DNA from: Leptospira_A soteropolitanensis | GTDB taxonomy: Bacteria > Spirochaetota > Leptospiria > Leptospirales > Leptospiraceae | DNA: 64,000 bases | NCBI RefSeq assembly: GCF_026151335.1 | Contig: NZ_JAMQPP010000004.1 | Strand: one strand, 5' to 3' | The notes under the pieces: generated by a model | The model's database searches: none | The model's input: the letters and a program-made list of their open reading frames with translations, nothing else | Told to the model about the DNA's origin: nothing | Shown: in pieces, positions 18,367 through 27,983 of the stretch | How the letters are laid out: the number at the start of each line of letters is the position of its first letter | Numbering within the stretch: the stretch's first letter is position 1 | Program-made: the position numbers and the translations under genes

Positions 18367-18937
18367 GGAGCATTTGTTTCCATTCAAGATTTAGTTTCGT
18401 TACGTTCACTCTTTCTCGGCCGATAAACCCAAACAATGGATATTCCGTATATTTATGAACCAACTCATTGATAGTTTCTATTGGCATTTTTGTTTGTCCG
18501 CTAATCCATTTTGATTGCTCATAAGCGCAACGAGTAGAAATATGCGGATCGAGACCGGAAGCCGAAGCATACAAGAGTTCAGAACATTCTTCTTTGCTAA
18601 TTCCCAAATTTTCCAAATCTTTTTCCCTCTTCTCTACCGTTGTTCTTAAATCCAAACTGGATGGACTCAAATTGGAAGCACCACTCGGTATTGTGCCAAA
18701 ACTTGCGGCACTTGGGCGATACCGAAATAAAAACTGCGAATTAAGCGCTTGCGAAAAAAGTTCAGAACCGACAATTTTATCGTTCATTCTCACCAAACTC
18801 CCTCCCGCTTGTGAAGGGAAAATACTTTGAGCGATACCTGTAACAGCTAACGGATACAAAAAACCCAATATAACTAAGGACAAAAAAAAGAACCGGATTG
18901 TAATTTCCAACTGATTGGATGTTTCCTTCGATTTCAT
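18359..18937 (-). CDS. kdpC: KdpC subunit of K+-transporting ATPase
   Basis: Single-span accessory subunit needed for assembly and activity of the Kdp pump. Length 192 residues (E. coli 190). One membrane helix lies at about residues 12-33, followed by a periplasmic domain with the family blocks GSELFSQ, RPSAAS, and ASGLDPHIS near residue 128. It overlaps kdpB by 4 bp (ATGA) and kdpD by 8 bp, so the operon is translationally coupled. Confidence 0.95.
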   Translation of the reverse strand: MKSKETSNQLEITIRFFFLSLVILGFLYPLAVTGIAQSIFPSQAGGSLVRMNDKIVGSELFSQALNSQFLFRYRPSAASFGTIPSGASNLSPSSLDLRTTVEKREKDLENLGISKEECSELLYASASGLDPHISTRCAYEQSKWISGQTKMPIETINELVHKYTEYPLFGFIGRERVNVTKLNLEWKQMLHE

Positions 18938-20988
18938 AAATAACCTCCAGATAAAACTAAGTCAATGAGTTTGATTCCAAAAAAAGGGAAGATCATCCCA
19001 CCTCCACCATAGATAAGAAAATTTCGAAGTAAGGCGGCATCGGGAGATTTAGGCATATACTTTACTCCACGTAAGGAGAGGGGTATGAGTAGAGGAATCA
19101 CAAGGGCATTGAATATCACTGCAGACAGAATGGCATTGTCTGGACTTGAAAGCTGCATAATGTTTAACGGTGCCAATGGCAAAAATAACGCCGGTAAAAT
19201 GGCGAAGTATTTTGCAATATCGTTAGCGATACTAAAAGTGGTGAGAGCACCCCTTGTCATAAGGAGTTGTTTCCCAATTTCAACAATCTCGATGAGTTTA
19301 CTTGGGTTACTGTCCAGATCAATCATATTTCCAGCTTCTCTCGCAGTTTGGGTCCCTGTATTCATTGCCACACCCACATCAGACTGAGCCAGAGCCGGAG
19401 CGTCATTGGTTCCATCGCCGATCATTGCCACCAAATATCCGTTAGCTTGTTCTTCCCGAATCCTTTTTAATTTTGCTTCTGGTGTTGCTTCGGCAATAAA
19501 ATCATCTACTCCTGCCTCAGCTGCAATTGCCGCCGCTGTTAGTGGGTTGTCACCGGTAATCATTACTGTGCGAATTCCCATCCTACGCAGAGTCGCAAAA
19601 CGTTCTTTGAGTCCACCCTTAACAATATCCTTCAACTCTATGATACCCAGAAGCTCATTTCCCTCTGAAACTAATATCGGAGTACTCCCCTTTCTTGCGA
19701 TATCATCTGAAACCATTTGCATCGTTTTTGGAATAGTTCCTCCCAAAGACTCAATATGTTTTCTAATCGCATCAAATGCACCCTTTCTTATATTACGAAT
19801 TTGTTTTCCATTTTCAGAAATTTCAACACCGCTCATTCTAGTCGATGCAGAAAACGGAATCCAATGAACATCTAACGATTTTAAATTTCTTTCTCTTATC
19901 GCATACTTTTGTTTTGCGAGAACGACAATCGATCTTCCTTCTGGTGTTTCATCCGAAAGTGAAGAAAGCTGGGCTGCATCGGCTAATTGCTCTTCCGTAA
20001 CCCCATGAGATGGATAGAACCGATGAGCTTCTCTGTTTCCTAGAGTGATGGTTCCAGTTTTGTCTAGTAACAAAACATGAATATCACCCGCTGCCTCCAC
20101 GGCCTTTCCACTTTTGGCAATCACATTGCATCGAATCAGTCTTTCCATCCCTGAAATTCCTATCGCACTTAAAAGAGCGGCGATCGTAGTAGGAATCAAA
20201 CAAACAAAGAGGGCCAGCCAAACGGAAAAAGAGAAATTCCAATTCTCACCCATCTGATTTCCAACAAAGCTTGCAATGGGAACAAGTGAGACTACACCCA
20301 GAAAAAAAAGGATAGTCAGAGCAAAGAGAACAATTCCTAAAGCAATTTCATTAGGAGTCTTTTGTCTTGTGGCCCCTTCAATCATCGCGATCATTTTATC
20401 GATGAAACTTTCTCCTGGTTTGGAAGTGATTCGAATGTAGAGATGATCAGAAATCACTCTTGTACCACCAGTGACAGCAGACCGGTCTCCACCACTTTCC
20501 CGAATGACAGGTGCCGACTCTCCTGTAACCGCAGACTCATCCACACTGGCAATTCCCAAAACAACTTCTCCGTCACCGGGAATGGAATCTCCAGCGTTCA
20601 CAAGAACAATGTCATTGATTTTTAGATCAGTGGAAGGAACTTCCATATAGTTTTGGCTCCCGACTGAATCCACTTTTTTAGATATTGTAGAGGACCTAGT
20701 CTTTCGTAAACTATCAGCACGAGCCTTACCTCGCCCTTCTGCTACACTCTCTGCAAAGTTTGCAAAAAATAAAGTAAGGATTAACCAAAAAAATATTGGT
20801 AGTTCACTTTGAAATGAAGTTCCTGATACCAAGTAATAGATGATTTGAAAAAAAAGAATGAGTGTTCCCACCCAAACGGTAGCCATCACTGGATTCGAAA
20901 ATGCATTTTTAGGAGAAAACTTTTGTAAAGCACTCCAGAAAGAAATGCGAAGAAGTTCTTTCGATATTAAATTTTGAGTATTCACCAT
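18934..20988 (-). CDS. kdpB: KdpB catalytic subunit of K+-transporting P-type ATPase
   Basis: P-type ATPase subunit that hydrolyses ATP for high-affinity K+ uptake through KdpA. Its 684 residues match the family. Phosphorylation motif DKTGT has Asp309 (E. coli Asp307). Also visible are the actuator loop TGESAPV, the hinge MITGDNPLTAAAIAAEAGVDD and the GDGTNDAPAL block. Its stop overlaps the kdpC start and it begins 9 bp after kdpA. Confidence 0.97.
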   Translation of the reverse strand: MVNTQNLISKELLRISFWSALQKFSPKNAFSNPVMATVWVGTLILFFQIIYYLVSGTSFQSELPIFFWLILTLFFANFAESVAEGRGKARADSLRKTRSSTISKKVDSVGSQNYMEVPSTDLKINDIVLVNAGDSIPGDGEVVLGIASVDESAVTGESAPVIRESGGDRSAVTGGTRVISDHLYIRITSKPGESFIDKMIAMIEGATRQKTPNEIALGIVLFALTILFFLGVVSLVPIASFVGNQMGENWNFSFSVWLALFVCLIPTTIAALLSAIGISGMERLIRCNVIAKSGKAVEAAGDIHVLLLDKTGTITLGNREAHRFYPSHGVTEEQLADAAQLSSLSDETPEGRSIVVLAKQKYAIRERNLKSLDVHWIPFSASTRMSGVEISENGKQIRNIRKGAFDAIRKHIESLGGTIPKTMQMVSDDIARKGSTPILVSEGNELLGIIELKDIVKGGLKERFATLRRMGIRTVMITGDNPLTAAAIAAEAGVDDFIAEATPEAKLKRIREEQANGYLVAMIGDGTNDAPALAQSDVGVAMNTGTQTAREAGNMIDLDSNPSKLIEIVEIGKQLLMTRGALTTFSIANDIAKYFAILPALFLPLAPLNIMQLSSPDNAILSAVIFNALVIPLLIPLSLRGVKYMPKSPDAALLRNFLIYGGGGMIFPFFGIKLIDLVLSGGYL

Positions 20989-20997
20989 AAATTCCTC

Positions 20998-22635
20998 TTA
21001 AAAAAATATTCCTTTTTCAACTAATAGATGTTCAAGTATTGGACCGAGTGCTAATACTGGGAAAAAAGAAAGTCCGCAAACAATGAGTATGACACTAAAT
21101 GTCAAAAAACCAAATAACACAGTATCTAATCTAAAGTTCCCTTCTGAAGATAAAGTTGTCACCTTCCCACCTAAACTACCTGAAACCAATACGACAGCAT
21201 AGATCACGCTAAAACGACCAATTAACATGGATAAACCGAGAGATAAATTTCCCCATAAATTATCAGCACCAAACCCAGCAAAGGCAGAACCGTTGTTTCC
21301 AGCTGCAGAACTGTATGCATAAAGTATCTGAGATAAAGCATGTGGGCCTTTTGCGGAATAACCCGATTCCAAAAAGATAGTGGCCATAGTTCCAATCAAA
21401 ATACAGGCTGTTGGTGCCAAGATTCCAAAAAGGGTCCATTTGATTTCGTAACTCCCGATCTTTTTGCCAAAATATTCAGGGGTTCGGCCAGTCATGAGTC
21501 CTGACAAAAAAACAGTCAGAATTAGAAATAAAACCATCCCATACATTCCTGTTCCCACACCGCCAAAGATGATTTCACCTAACATCATCTGAAAAATGGC
21601 AATCCCACCTGCCAGTGGCGAGTAACTATCGTGCATGGAATTTACCGATCCGTTGGATGCGGCAGTTGTGGATGACATCCAAAGAGTAGATTCTGTCAAA
21701 GTAAACCGAGTCTCTTTGCCTTCCCAAAAACCGGGATGGTTCCATTCTGAATAAAAAATACCAAGAAAACCAAATATAAAAAAAGCCAGCATCACAAAGA
21801 ACACGACCCAAGCATGGCGAAATGAGTTTGTGATTTTTCCGTATAAAAATACACAGGAAGCAGGCAAAAAGAGAATCGAAAACATTTGAATGAAGTTCGA
21901 AATAGGAGTTGGGTTTTCGAATGGATGTGCGCTATTCACACCAAAAAATCCTCCTCCATTGGTTCCAATTTGTTTGATAGCAATTTGAGAAGCAGCAGGT
22001 CCTAAAGGAATGGTTTGGTTTTGTCCCTCTAAGCCCACAATCTGCAATGGGTCTTGAAAAGACTGTACAACACCTTGGCTCACAAGTAATATCGCAACGA
22101 CTATGGAAATGGGAAGAAGGATATAAAAGGTAGAACGAAACAAGTCCAACCAAAAATTTCCAAACTTGGTTTCCTTAGAGGAAACAATGGATCGACTAAC
22201 AAACATTAACACGGAAATTCCAACTCCAGCGCTCAGGAAATTTTGCGGAGTGAGTCCCACCATTTGAGAAAAATAGCTAAGTTGACTTTCACCAGAATAT
22301 GCCTGCCAATTGGTATTGGTAATAAAGGAAATGGTTGTATTAAGTGCCAGATCCCAATTCATTCCCACCAGTTTTAACGGGTTCTTTGGGAGTAAGTTTT
22401 GGTATCTGAGGATTAAAAATAAAATTCCTGCTCCAAACAAATGGAATGCAAACATACTTTTTAAATATTGTTTTGGTGTTTGGGAAGGTGGTTCACCAGA
22501 AAATAAGAACCTTTGAAACAAAGACTCTAGTGGCAATCGTTTCGCATTTAAAACGATCGCCATATAGTATCCGACAAAGGGAGAGAGAAGAACCAGTAAC
22601 CCAACAAAAAAAGGAAAATAAAGTAACTCATTCAT
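20998..22635 (-). CDS. kdpA: KdpA potassium-channel-like subunit
   Basis: Ten-helix membrane subunit related to K+ channels, which binds and passes K+. 545 residues (E. coli 557). Selectivity-loop segments with Gly are visible, for example TNTNWQAYSGESQLSYFSQM, GTNGGGFFGVNSAHPFENP, TTAASNGSVNSMHDS and AAGNNGSAFAGFGA. GAGAGAATGAATCT before the ATG gives a modest ribosome site. It is the first kdp gene. I see no kdpF-like short peptide in the 78 bp between it and the preceding gene. Confidence 0.97.
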   Translation of the reverse strand: MNELLYFPFFVGLLVLLSPFVGYYMAIVLNAKRLPLESLFQRFLFSGEPPSQTPKQYLKSMFAFHLFGAGILFLILRYQNLLPKNPLKLVGMNWDLALNTTISFITNTNWQAYSGESQLSYFSQMVGLTPQNFLSAGVGISVLMFVSRSIVSSKETKFGNFWLDLFRSTFYILLPISIVVAILLVSQGVVQSFQDPLQIVGLEGQNQTIPLGPAASQIAIKQIGTNGGGFFGVNSAHPFENPTPISNFIQMFSILFLPASCVFLYGKITNSFRHAWVVFFVMLAFFIFGFLGIFYSEWNHPGFWEGKETRFTLTESTLWMSSTTAASNGSVNSMHDSYSPLAGGIAIFQMMLGEIIFGGVGTGMYGMVLFLILTVFLSGLMTGRTPEYFGKKIGSYEIKWTLFGILAPTACILIGTMATIFLESGYSAKGPHALSQILYAYSSAAGNNGSAFAGFGADNLWGNLSLGLSMLIGRFSVIYAVVLVSGSLGGKVTTLSSEGNFRLDTVLFGFLTFSVILIVCGLSFFPVLALGPILEHLLVEKGIFF

Positions 22636-22702
22636 AGATTCATTCTCTCACGATTGAAACAAACCGTAAAGAGTCGTCTACTTAAGAGAAAAGAATCCGG
22701 GA

Positions 22703-22719
22703 TTAAGAAAAGATTAAGA
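22703..22719 (-). promoter_or_regulatory. Candidate KdpE site upstream of kdpA
   Basis: Direct repeat TCTTAATC with 11-bp phasing (minus strand), 68-84 bp upstream of the kdpA ATG, overlapping the end of the preceding gene. The core TCTTAA-N5-TCTTAA recurs upstream of the porin gene at a matching distance. Identification as the KdpE operator is inference from position and architecture. Confidence 0.5.
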
Positions 22720-23511
22720 CTCTTTTTCTCCCAAACCAGGGAAATAAACAATAACTGCCCAAACTAAGTTTAAAAACAAAAAGAACAAACAGGAATAAAT
22801 TCCCTTGTTAAACATCTCTGCATCCAGGGGACCTCGCCAAACCAAAAAAAGTGAATCTTTTGCAAATGGCAACTCGGCCATATCCCATATGGGTTCCTTT
22901 AGAACAACTCCTCCTGAAAACAATCCGGAAAGGTTACACTGAATATCTTCTTTCGAATAACAAATAGCATATAAGGGTGGTTTGATTTCTTTACCAGAAA
23001 TAGATCGAATTCGTTTGTAATGGAATCGAATGACCGGCCCATAAACTGCACCTCCCGATCTTCGCCGAACAAGTAACGGGGAACGAAACTCGCCCTTTTC
23101 TACATCATCCAAATAAAAATCGCGAAGGAACAAATACCGATAATTAAGATATTGGGACACCTCTTCTGGAAGAACTTCCATTTTTGAAGTGATACCAAAG
23201 TGATAACCAATAGAGTCCCCTAAAAATAACACTGAATTTCCTCCTGCAAGTAAGGATAAAAAAACTGCTAATAGGATTTTGAATCCTGTTCTTTTAGTAA
23301 GAAGAATTCCTAAAAACAGAACTGGCAAAAATAAAATAAGGATGGCCCAAACAGAAACAGAAAGTGGAAAAAATGCCCCAAAGGGAAGTAAAAATATACC
23401 AAACCCACAAATAAAAGAAAGGCCTGTCCAGAAGACAAAAAAGGAAGAAGTTGGTTCTTCACTTGGATCCGGTTTTTTTCTGTTTTGATTTTCAACAAAC
23501 CCAACAAACAT
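22714..23511 (-). CDS. Membrane protein of unknown function
   Basis: Not recognised. The 265-residue protein has a polar N-terminus, about three hydrophobic helices between residues 25 and 115, a soluble region rich in Arg and aromatic residues (about 120-225) and a last helix near 240-257. The soluble part is probably on the outer face of the inner membrane. It starts 3 bp after the upstream gene on the same strand, so it belongs to a three-gene unit. Its stop overlaps the repeat proposed as the kdp operator. Confidence 0.6.
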   Translation of the reverse strand: MFVGFVENQNRKKPDPSEEPTSSFFVFWTGLSFICGFGIFLLPFGAFFPLSVSVWAILILFLPVLFLGILLTKRTGFKILLAVFLSLLAGGNSVLFLGDSIGYHFGITSKMEVLPEEVSQYLNYRYLFLRDFYLDDVEKGEFRSPLLVRRRSGGAVYGPVIRFHYKRIRSISGKEIKPPLYAICYSKEDIQCNLSGLFSGGVVLKEPIWDMAELPFAKDSLFLVWRGPLDAEMFNKGIYSCLFFLFLNLVWAVIVYFPGLGEKES

Positions 23512-23514
23512 CCA

Positions 23515-24663
23515 TTACTCCTTAACCTCAAATGAACTCCGAATGGTTTGCCAATAAAGGTTGGCCGTCTCTTTTTCTCTTTTAGGATAAGACAAAGAAA
23601 GAAAATAACCACGAGGTGCATTATAAAGATAATACTCTTTCATTTCCATTGCAACAGAATTACCAATTTCATCTACCTCCGTCCATTCGCTCAAATACTC
23701 GGATTGGAATTCAGTTCTTTTAAATCCCAACCTTCTCATGAGACCGGGGGTAAGCGAACGCATTGAATCCCAAAAACGAAAATAATTTTTTGTATCGCGA
23801 AGAGGTTTCGTTTTATCAAAGCTAGACCCAATAGACAAAATGATTTTTGGAAGATTTTTCTTTTTTTTTCCAGATGTCTGTAACTTTAATGCTTCCTCCC
23901 ATTCTGTTTGGCCAACAGGCAAATAATTCCCTAAAAATTGTACAAAACGTACGATTCGATATATAGAATCTTTATTTTCGCCATAAACCCCAAGTCGATT
24001 TCCAAATAATCCTTCATACCGAAGTTTTGCAGGGAACCTAATTCTGTAACGGAAAGATTCCGACTCCAAAACAAGAGTATCTACCTTCTCGGAACTTGTC
24101 ACATAACACCCATACGGTTCGCTCACCAAATCCAATGGGATGGTTTGGTCAGACCATTCACTAGTTGCACGGTTTGTAATTTCGTTTGATTTTGTTAACC
24201 AAGTGGGAAAAAAACCAGGTTCCTTTTCTAGTTTTAAGCGATAACAAAGATGAATGCCTTTTCCGAGAAATACAGCTTCCTTTTCTTTTCGAACTTCATA
24301 CAGTGCCTCGAGTTCCTTAGCTGCAATATCCGCTTCATCCACTACTGGAAATTCTTTTCGGTATTCATCATCAATGAGAAAACGGATACGTCCCGATGGT
24401 GAAACTAAATAGTTTCTTCCATGTATGTCCTTTTTTTTCAACGTTGATTGTTTGTTTTTGAACTCAGAAAGGAATCGGTGAAAACTTCGACTCTCCTCTT
24501 CTTCTGCATCGGGAATCCAAGGTCTTTGTAATAAAGGATCTACGATGATGTTAGAGTTTGGTTGTGCATTTAAAGGGAAAAGTGAGAACCAAATTAGAAT
24601 CAATAGGGTTCCTACTGTTCTCTTTAGAATTTGAAAATGAAGAGAGTTTTTCTCCCCAAACAT
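23515..24663 (-). CDS. Exported protein of unknown function
   Basis: Not recognised. 382 residues with an N-terminal hydrophobic segment (about residues 12-31) ending LNAQP, which reads as a signal peptide cleaved after Ala. The rest is mixed alpha/beta with many charged residues and no cofactor or catalytic motif I can name. It is the middle gene of a three-gene unit with 3-bp gaps on both sides, so it is probably translated with its neighbours. Confidence 0.6.
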   Translation of the reverse strand: MFGEKNSLHFQILKRTVGTLLILIWFSLFPLNAQPNSNIIVDPLLQRPWIPDAEEEESRSFHRFLSEFKNKQSTLKKKDIHGRNYLVSPSGRIRFLIDDEYRKEFPVVDEADIAAKELEALYEVRKEKEAVFLGKGIHLCYRLKLEKEPGFFPTWLTKSNEITNRATSEWSDQTIPLDLVSEPYGCYVTSSEKVDTLVLESESFRYRIRFPAKLRYEGLFGNRLGVYGENKDSIYRIVRFVQFLGNYLPVGQTEWEEALKLQTSGKKKKNLPKIILSIGSSFDKTKPLRDTKNYFRFWDSMRSLTPGLMRRLGFKRTEFQSEYLSEWTEVDEIGNSVAMEMKEYYLYNAPRGYFLSLSYPKREKETANLYWQTIRSSFEVKE

Positions 24664-24666
24664 ACG

Positions 24667-26136
24667 TTATGCCTGGAATTTAGATTGGATAAAATTTAGT
24701 GCCATAGTAAAGATTTTTGAAAAATCTCTCTTATGGTTTTCATCATTCACTCGAGAAAGTATTCCTTTTAAAATTGTTTGTACCTGAGTATAATTTGGTA
24801 CTTCAAAAAAAGCTTTTTGGATATGAGGCCAAGCCATTTTCACCATTTGCATAAACTCAGGACTTCCCTTTTTAAACTCTTGGATCATACGATCTAACGT
24901 AAGTTTAACGATTTGAAAGTTTTTGATTTTTTTAACAATACCACTTAAAACTTCGCGACTCAAATCCGATTTTGAACTCATCATTTGAAAGACAGCATTC
25001 CAATCGACTGGCTCATTTTTTTGTTCTTTCAAAACTTGCGTGCGAAGGGAAACCACAGCCTTTTCAAATTCAGAAAGACCACGTAACCAGTTCTGATATC
25101 CAACCTGATCTGACTTGGTTTGAAAACCAGTGATGGTTTGGATCATATCCATAAATTCTTTTAAATTAAAACTCTCCAACCTGACAAGATTGGGATCGAG
25201 GGGCGTTTCTGGTTCCTCTTCTTCAAAATCAACATCGATGTCCTGTGAAAAATCATCGGCGTCATCTGTTTGTGAGTGAGAAGAGTTGGTTGCCCCTGAA
25301 GAATCAGAATCATCAAATTCTAAATCTTCAATTTCATATTCTTCTTCTTGTGTAGCATTAGATTGATTCTTTGAAGATGGTTCTGGAAGAGGATTGTCTT
25401 TGGGATCTGGCCCAATTTTTACATCTAAAAGTTCACCGGTGAGGTTTTCCCCAAATGTTTCCACAATTTCCAAAAGAATGGATTTGTCTCTTTCGGGGAT
25501 AAGAGACTGCTTTTTGACTACTGGAGTAGGAGGTGCATTGGCTACAGCTAGAGCATCTGTTAAAGATACCGGTTCTTTTTCTGACTCAGCACTAGATGGA
25601 ATCGAAAGAGCTGCTTTGGCAGACTCAGCCATTAAACCTCTCGGCTCTATAATTTCACCAGTAAGAGGATTTTCTAAAACAGTCAAAATCCCTTTTTGTA
25701 CAAAAACAAAATCCTTCGGATGGGTGACTTGAAGCCGTTCGACGATTTCTTCCGCTGCTGAAGAAAAACTAGGAACAGGAGCATTATTGATTTTTTCCAA
25801 CTCCTGCGCTTTTAGTTTTTCTTGTACCTTATTCAGAACTTCGATAAAATTAGAATTTAAATAGGTAGAAACTTCATTCTGCGGAACACCTAACATAGTA
25901 GCAAATTGAGGTAAGTGTTCAAAAAACTGGTCAGTTTTTTTAATGTTCCCTGTCATGTAGGATTTAATTTGTTTTGCGACCTCTTCTACTTTGGCCGGAT
26001 CCATTTTACGGGCTTTGAGGAGTTTTTTAAAAATATCGATATGTGCGTGGAAATAGGACAGAAATTCCCCATAAGCGGTGAATTCATACTCCCCGTGCGC
26101 TTTTTTTTCTAAAACCTTTTTAGAACCGTCTGACAT
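24667..26136 (-). CDS. Cytoplasmic helical protein of unknown function
   Basis: Not recognised. 489 residues, no signal peptide or membrane segment. The N-terminal 130 residues are helical, the middle (about 240-315) is a low-complexity acidic stretch rich in Glu, Asp and Ser (EEEYEIEDLEFDDSDSS), and the C-terminal 170 residues are helical again. The acidic linker joining two helical modules suggests a scaffold or adaptor, but that is a guess. It heads the three-gene unit running toward kdpA. Confidence 0.6.
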   Translation of the reverse strand: MSDGSKKVLEKKAHGEYEFTAYGEFLSYFHAHIDIFKKLLKARKMDPAKVEEVAKQIKSYMTGNIKKTDQFFEHLPQFATMLGVPQNEVSTYLNSNFIEVLNKVQEKLKAQELEKINNAPVPSFSSAAEEIVERLQVTHPKDFVFVQKGILTVLENPLTGEIIEPRGLMAESAKAALSIPSSAESEKEPVSLTDALAVANAPPTPVVKKQSLIPERDKSILLEIVETFGENLTGELLDVKIGPDPKDNPLPEPSSKNQSNATQEEEYEIEDLEFDDSDSSGATNSSHSQTDDADDFSQDIDVDFEEEEPETPLDPNLVRLESFNLKEFMDMIQTITGFQTKSDQVGYQNWLRGLSEFEKAVVSLRTQVLKEQKNEPVDWNAVFQMMSSKSDLSREVLSGIVKKIKNFQIVKLTLDRMIQEFKKGSPEFMQMVKMAWPHIQKAFFEVPNYTQVQTILKGILSRVNDENHKRDFSKIFTMALNFIQSKFQA

Positions 26137-26229
26137 AATAGGATCACATCCAATGCATAGGAAAAGTCACAAGGGTCAAGATTTTTACGAACCGATTGAC
26201 GAAATGCAGGGAGAACGGAGTTTAGGAAT

Positions 26230-26499
26230 ATGAATCGTTTGTTAGTTTTGGTTGTTTTGTGTTTTGTCATGATCTTCTCTACATCTTGCCAAAAGAGAGA
26301 AGACAAAACCCTGGAAAGAAACCTATTTACTTTCCTCATTAGTTGTACGGGAGGGAGTTTAGAAGCCTGTAACGCAGATTGTGCCGCAAAATACCCAGAC
26401 ATCACTGGGGTGAATTACACTTCTGCTTCCGCTTGTTTCAGTGCTTGCTCCACAAACTGCAATCTCTCCACTACCTTACTTTTACTTACGAATAAGTAA
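26230..26499 (+). CDS. Small cysteine-rich lipoprotein
   Basis: 89-residue lipoprotein. The signal peptide MNRLLVLVVLCFVMIFSTSC ends in a lipobox with Cys20. The mature part carries seven further Cys: CTGGSLEACNADC, then CFSACSTNC. Even-numbered disulfide pairing is not possible if all seven are used, so one may be free or bind metal. GGAG lies a few bases upstream of the ATG. It stands alone, divergent from the unknown operon and convergent with rsmE. No family recognised. Confidence 0.7.
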   Translation: MNRLLVLVVLCFVMIFSTSCQKREDKTLERNLFTFLISCTGGSLEACNADCAAKYPDITGVNYTSASACFSACSTNCNLSTTLLLLTNK

Positions 26500-26516
26500 T
26501 CAGTTCGTTCTAAAAA

Positions 26517-27197
26517 TTAAGTTCCATACACAAGGAAACTGGCAGCCACAATGCCTGCCGTTTCCGTCCGGAGAACTCCGCCAGGCAAAGTCAGCCGAGG
26601 GATTTGGTTTGTTTCCATCCAATTTTCTTCGTCAACATGAAATCCACCTTCAGGACCTACCACGGGAATTTTTCCCATGAGTTGATTCACAGTAAATACT
26701 ACAGACTGGTGAGGATGAAAAACCACCAAACTTTCTTTATGTGATTCCATCCAATCCATAGCCGGTTCAATCGAAAGTGATAGTAACTCCGATTGTTTGG
26801 ACTGAGCCGCCGCTTCTTTTACAATCTTTTCTGCTCTCTCCAAATTAAACTCTTTTCGGATAGAATGGCGAAATACGAGAAATACCACCGAGTCCAGGCC
26901 AATCTCTGTCACCTTTTGCAAAAAGAAATCAAACCGGTTTCCTTTGGGTAAAGCAATGGCAATCGATTTGTGTTTTATTTTTTTCGGGATTTGGGTTTCT
27001 TTTAAAAATTTTAATTCTTTGGAATGCGGAGAGTATTGGTAATCGTAAAGACCACCAAATCCATCACGGATTTGGATGATGGTGTCTTCCTTATTAAGTC
27101 TCAATGCTCGAAGGTGCGCCAATTCTTCAGGAAATAGCGAGATCGTAGGTTTCTTTAAAAAACCAGTGCGAAAAAGTATAAGTCCAGGTTCTAACAA
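26517..27197 (-). CDS. rsmE: 16S rRNA m3U1498 methyltransferase RsmE
   Basis: SPOUT methyltransferase that methylates N3 of U1498 in 16S rRNA. 226 residues. An N-terminal PUA-like part (about 1-70) precedes the SPOUT domain, which contains ALPKGNRFDFFLQKVTEIG, the AAAQSKQSE block, GPEGGF and the C-terminal knot LPGGVLRTETAGIVAAS. It starts 4 bp after the LolA-like gene and is the last gene of the guaB unit. Confidence 0.93.
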   Translation of the reverse strand: MLEPGLILFRTGFLKKPTISLFPEELAHLRALRLNKEDTIIQIRDGFGGLYDYQYSPHSKELKFLKETQIPKKIKHKSIAIALPKGNRFDFFLQKVTEIGLDSVVFLVFRHSIRKEFNLERAEKIVKEAAAQSKQSELLSLSIEPAMDWMESHKESLVVFHPHQSVVFTVNQLMGKIPVVGPEGGFHVDEENWMETNQIPRLTLPGGVLRTETAGIVAASFLVYGT

Positions 27198-27201
27198 GTG
27201 T

Positions 27202-27975
27202 TTAGCGGCTTAGGTTATCGACGGCAAACAAAGAAGGATCTGGGTTTACCGATTTGTCAACTTCTTGAATTTCCCAAACAGTGATACTACCTGTGTTCAA
27301 ATCTAACATTTCGAGCCTAGAGGCTTTTTGAATCTCTTCTACTTTTCCGGAAACTTCTTTCACTTTCACGGGGCCATATTTTAAGTTCAAAGTTTTGAAT
27401 AAAATTCCGTCTCTATCGTGAAAGTCGACACGGTATGGTTTTAAATCTTTTTTACCGACCAGTAATACTAATTTTTTATAAAAATAAGGAAGGATTGGTT
27501 TTAAAGAAACTCGGTAATACACTTCACCTCCTATTTCCAAATCCGCATTTACAAGTGGGTTGTAATTGGCCTGATAAGAATAACCAGAAAGGTCTACATA
27601 AAAAAATCCAGTCCCCATCAAGGACTCGTATTTCTCATCATCTGTTTTTCGAAAAAGTTTCGCACTTAGGACATTGAAGAAAAATACATTTTCACCTTCG
27701 TCCTTAGTCAAAAGTTTGGACTCGAGTCCACGCCCCTTCCTGTCAAAAAGAAGAAGCGCATCTTCTCCATTAAAAAATCGATTGATTTTCCATGTCTCCG
27801 AAGTTCCGTTCCTACGAATGAGAACGTAAGTCCCTTTGACAAGGCCTTTTCCAAAATCCATCTCTCGGTCAAGCCTTGCCAAAAGTTCCTGAGCTGACAA
27901 ACTGGTATCAGCTGCCCCTTGCGCCTCTAAAGAAACAAAACTCACGAAAAAGAAGAAGAAGAGAATTCTTAGCAT
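27202..27975 (-). CDS. LolA-like outer-membrane lipoprotein-sorting family protein
   Basis: Periplasmic protein of 257 residues with an N-terminal signal peptide (hydrophobic residues 3-18, cleavage near EAQGA). The mature part begins with AQELLARLDREMDFG and has the strand pattern of the LolA-like fold seen in COG2834/PF17131 proteins (KTDDEKYESLMGTGFFYVDLSG, then YRVSLKP). True LolA carries lipoproteins to LolB. This branch is distinct and may bind lipid in another export route. It lies between guaB (8 bp) and rsmE (4 bp). Confidence 0.7.
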   Translation of the reverse strand: MLRILFFFFFVSFVSLEAQGAADTSLSAQELLARLDREMDFGKGLVKGTYVLIRRNGTSETWKINRFFNGEDALLLFDRKGRGLESKLLTKDEGENVFFFNVLSAKLFRKTDDEKYESLMGTGFFYVDLSGYSYQANYNPLVNADLEIGGEVYYRVSLKPILPYFYKKLVLLVGKKDLKPYRVDFHDRDGILFKTLNLKYGPVKVKEVSGKVEEIQKASRLEMLDLNTGSITVWEIQEVDKSVNPDPSLFAVDNLSR

Positions 27976-27983
27976 GTATGATT

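Noticed and set aside
22636..22713. Search for a kdpF-like peptide before kdpA
   Set aside because: No short hydrophobic frame with a start and ribosome site in this 78-bp gap.
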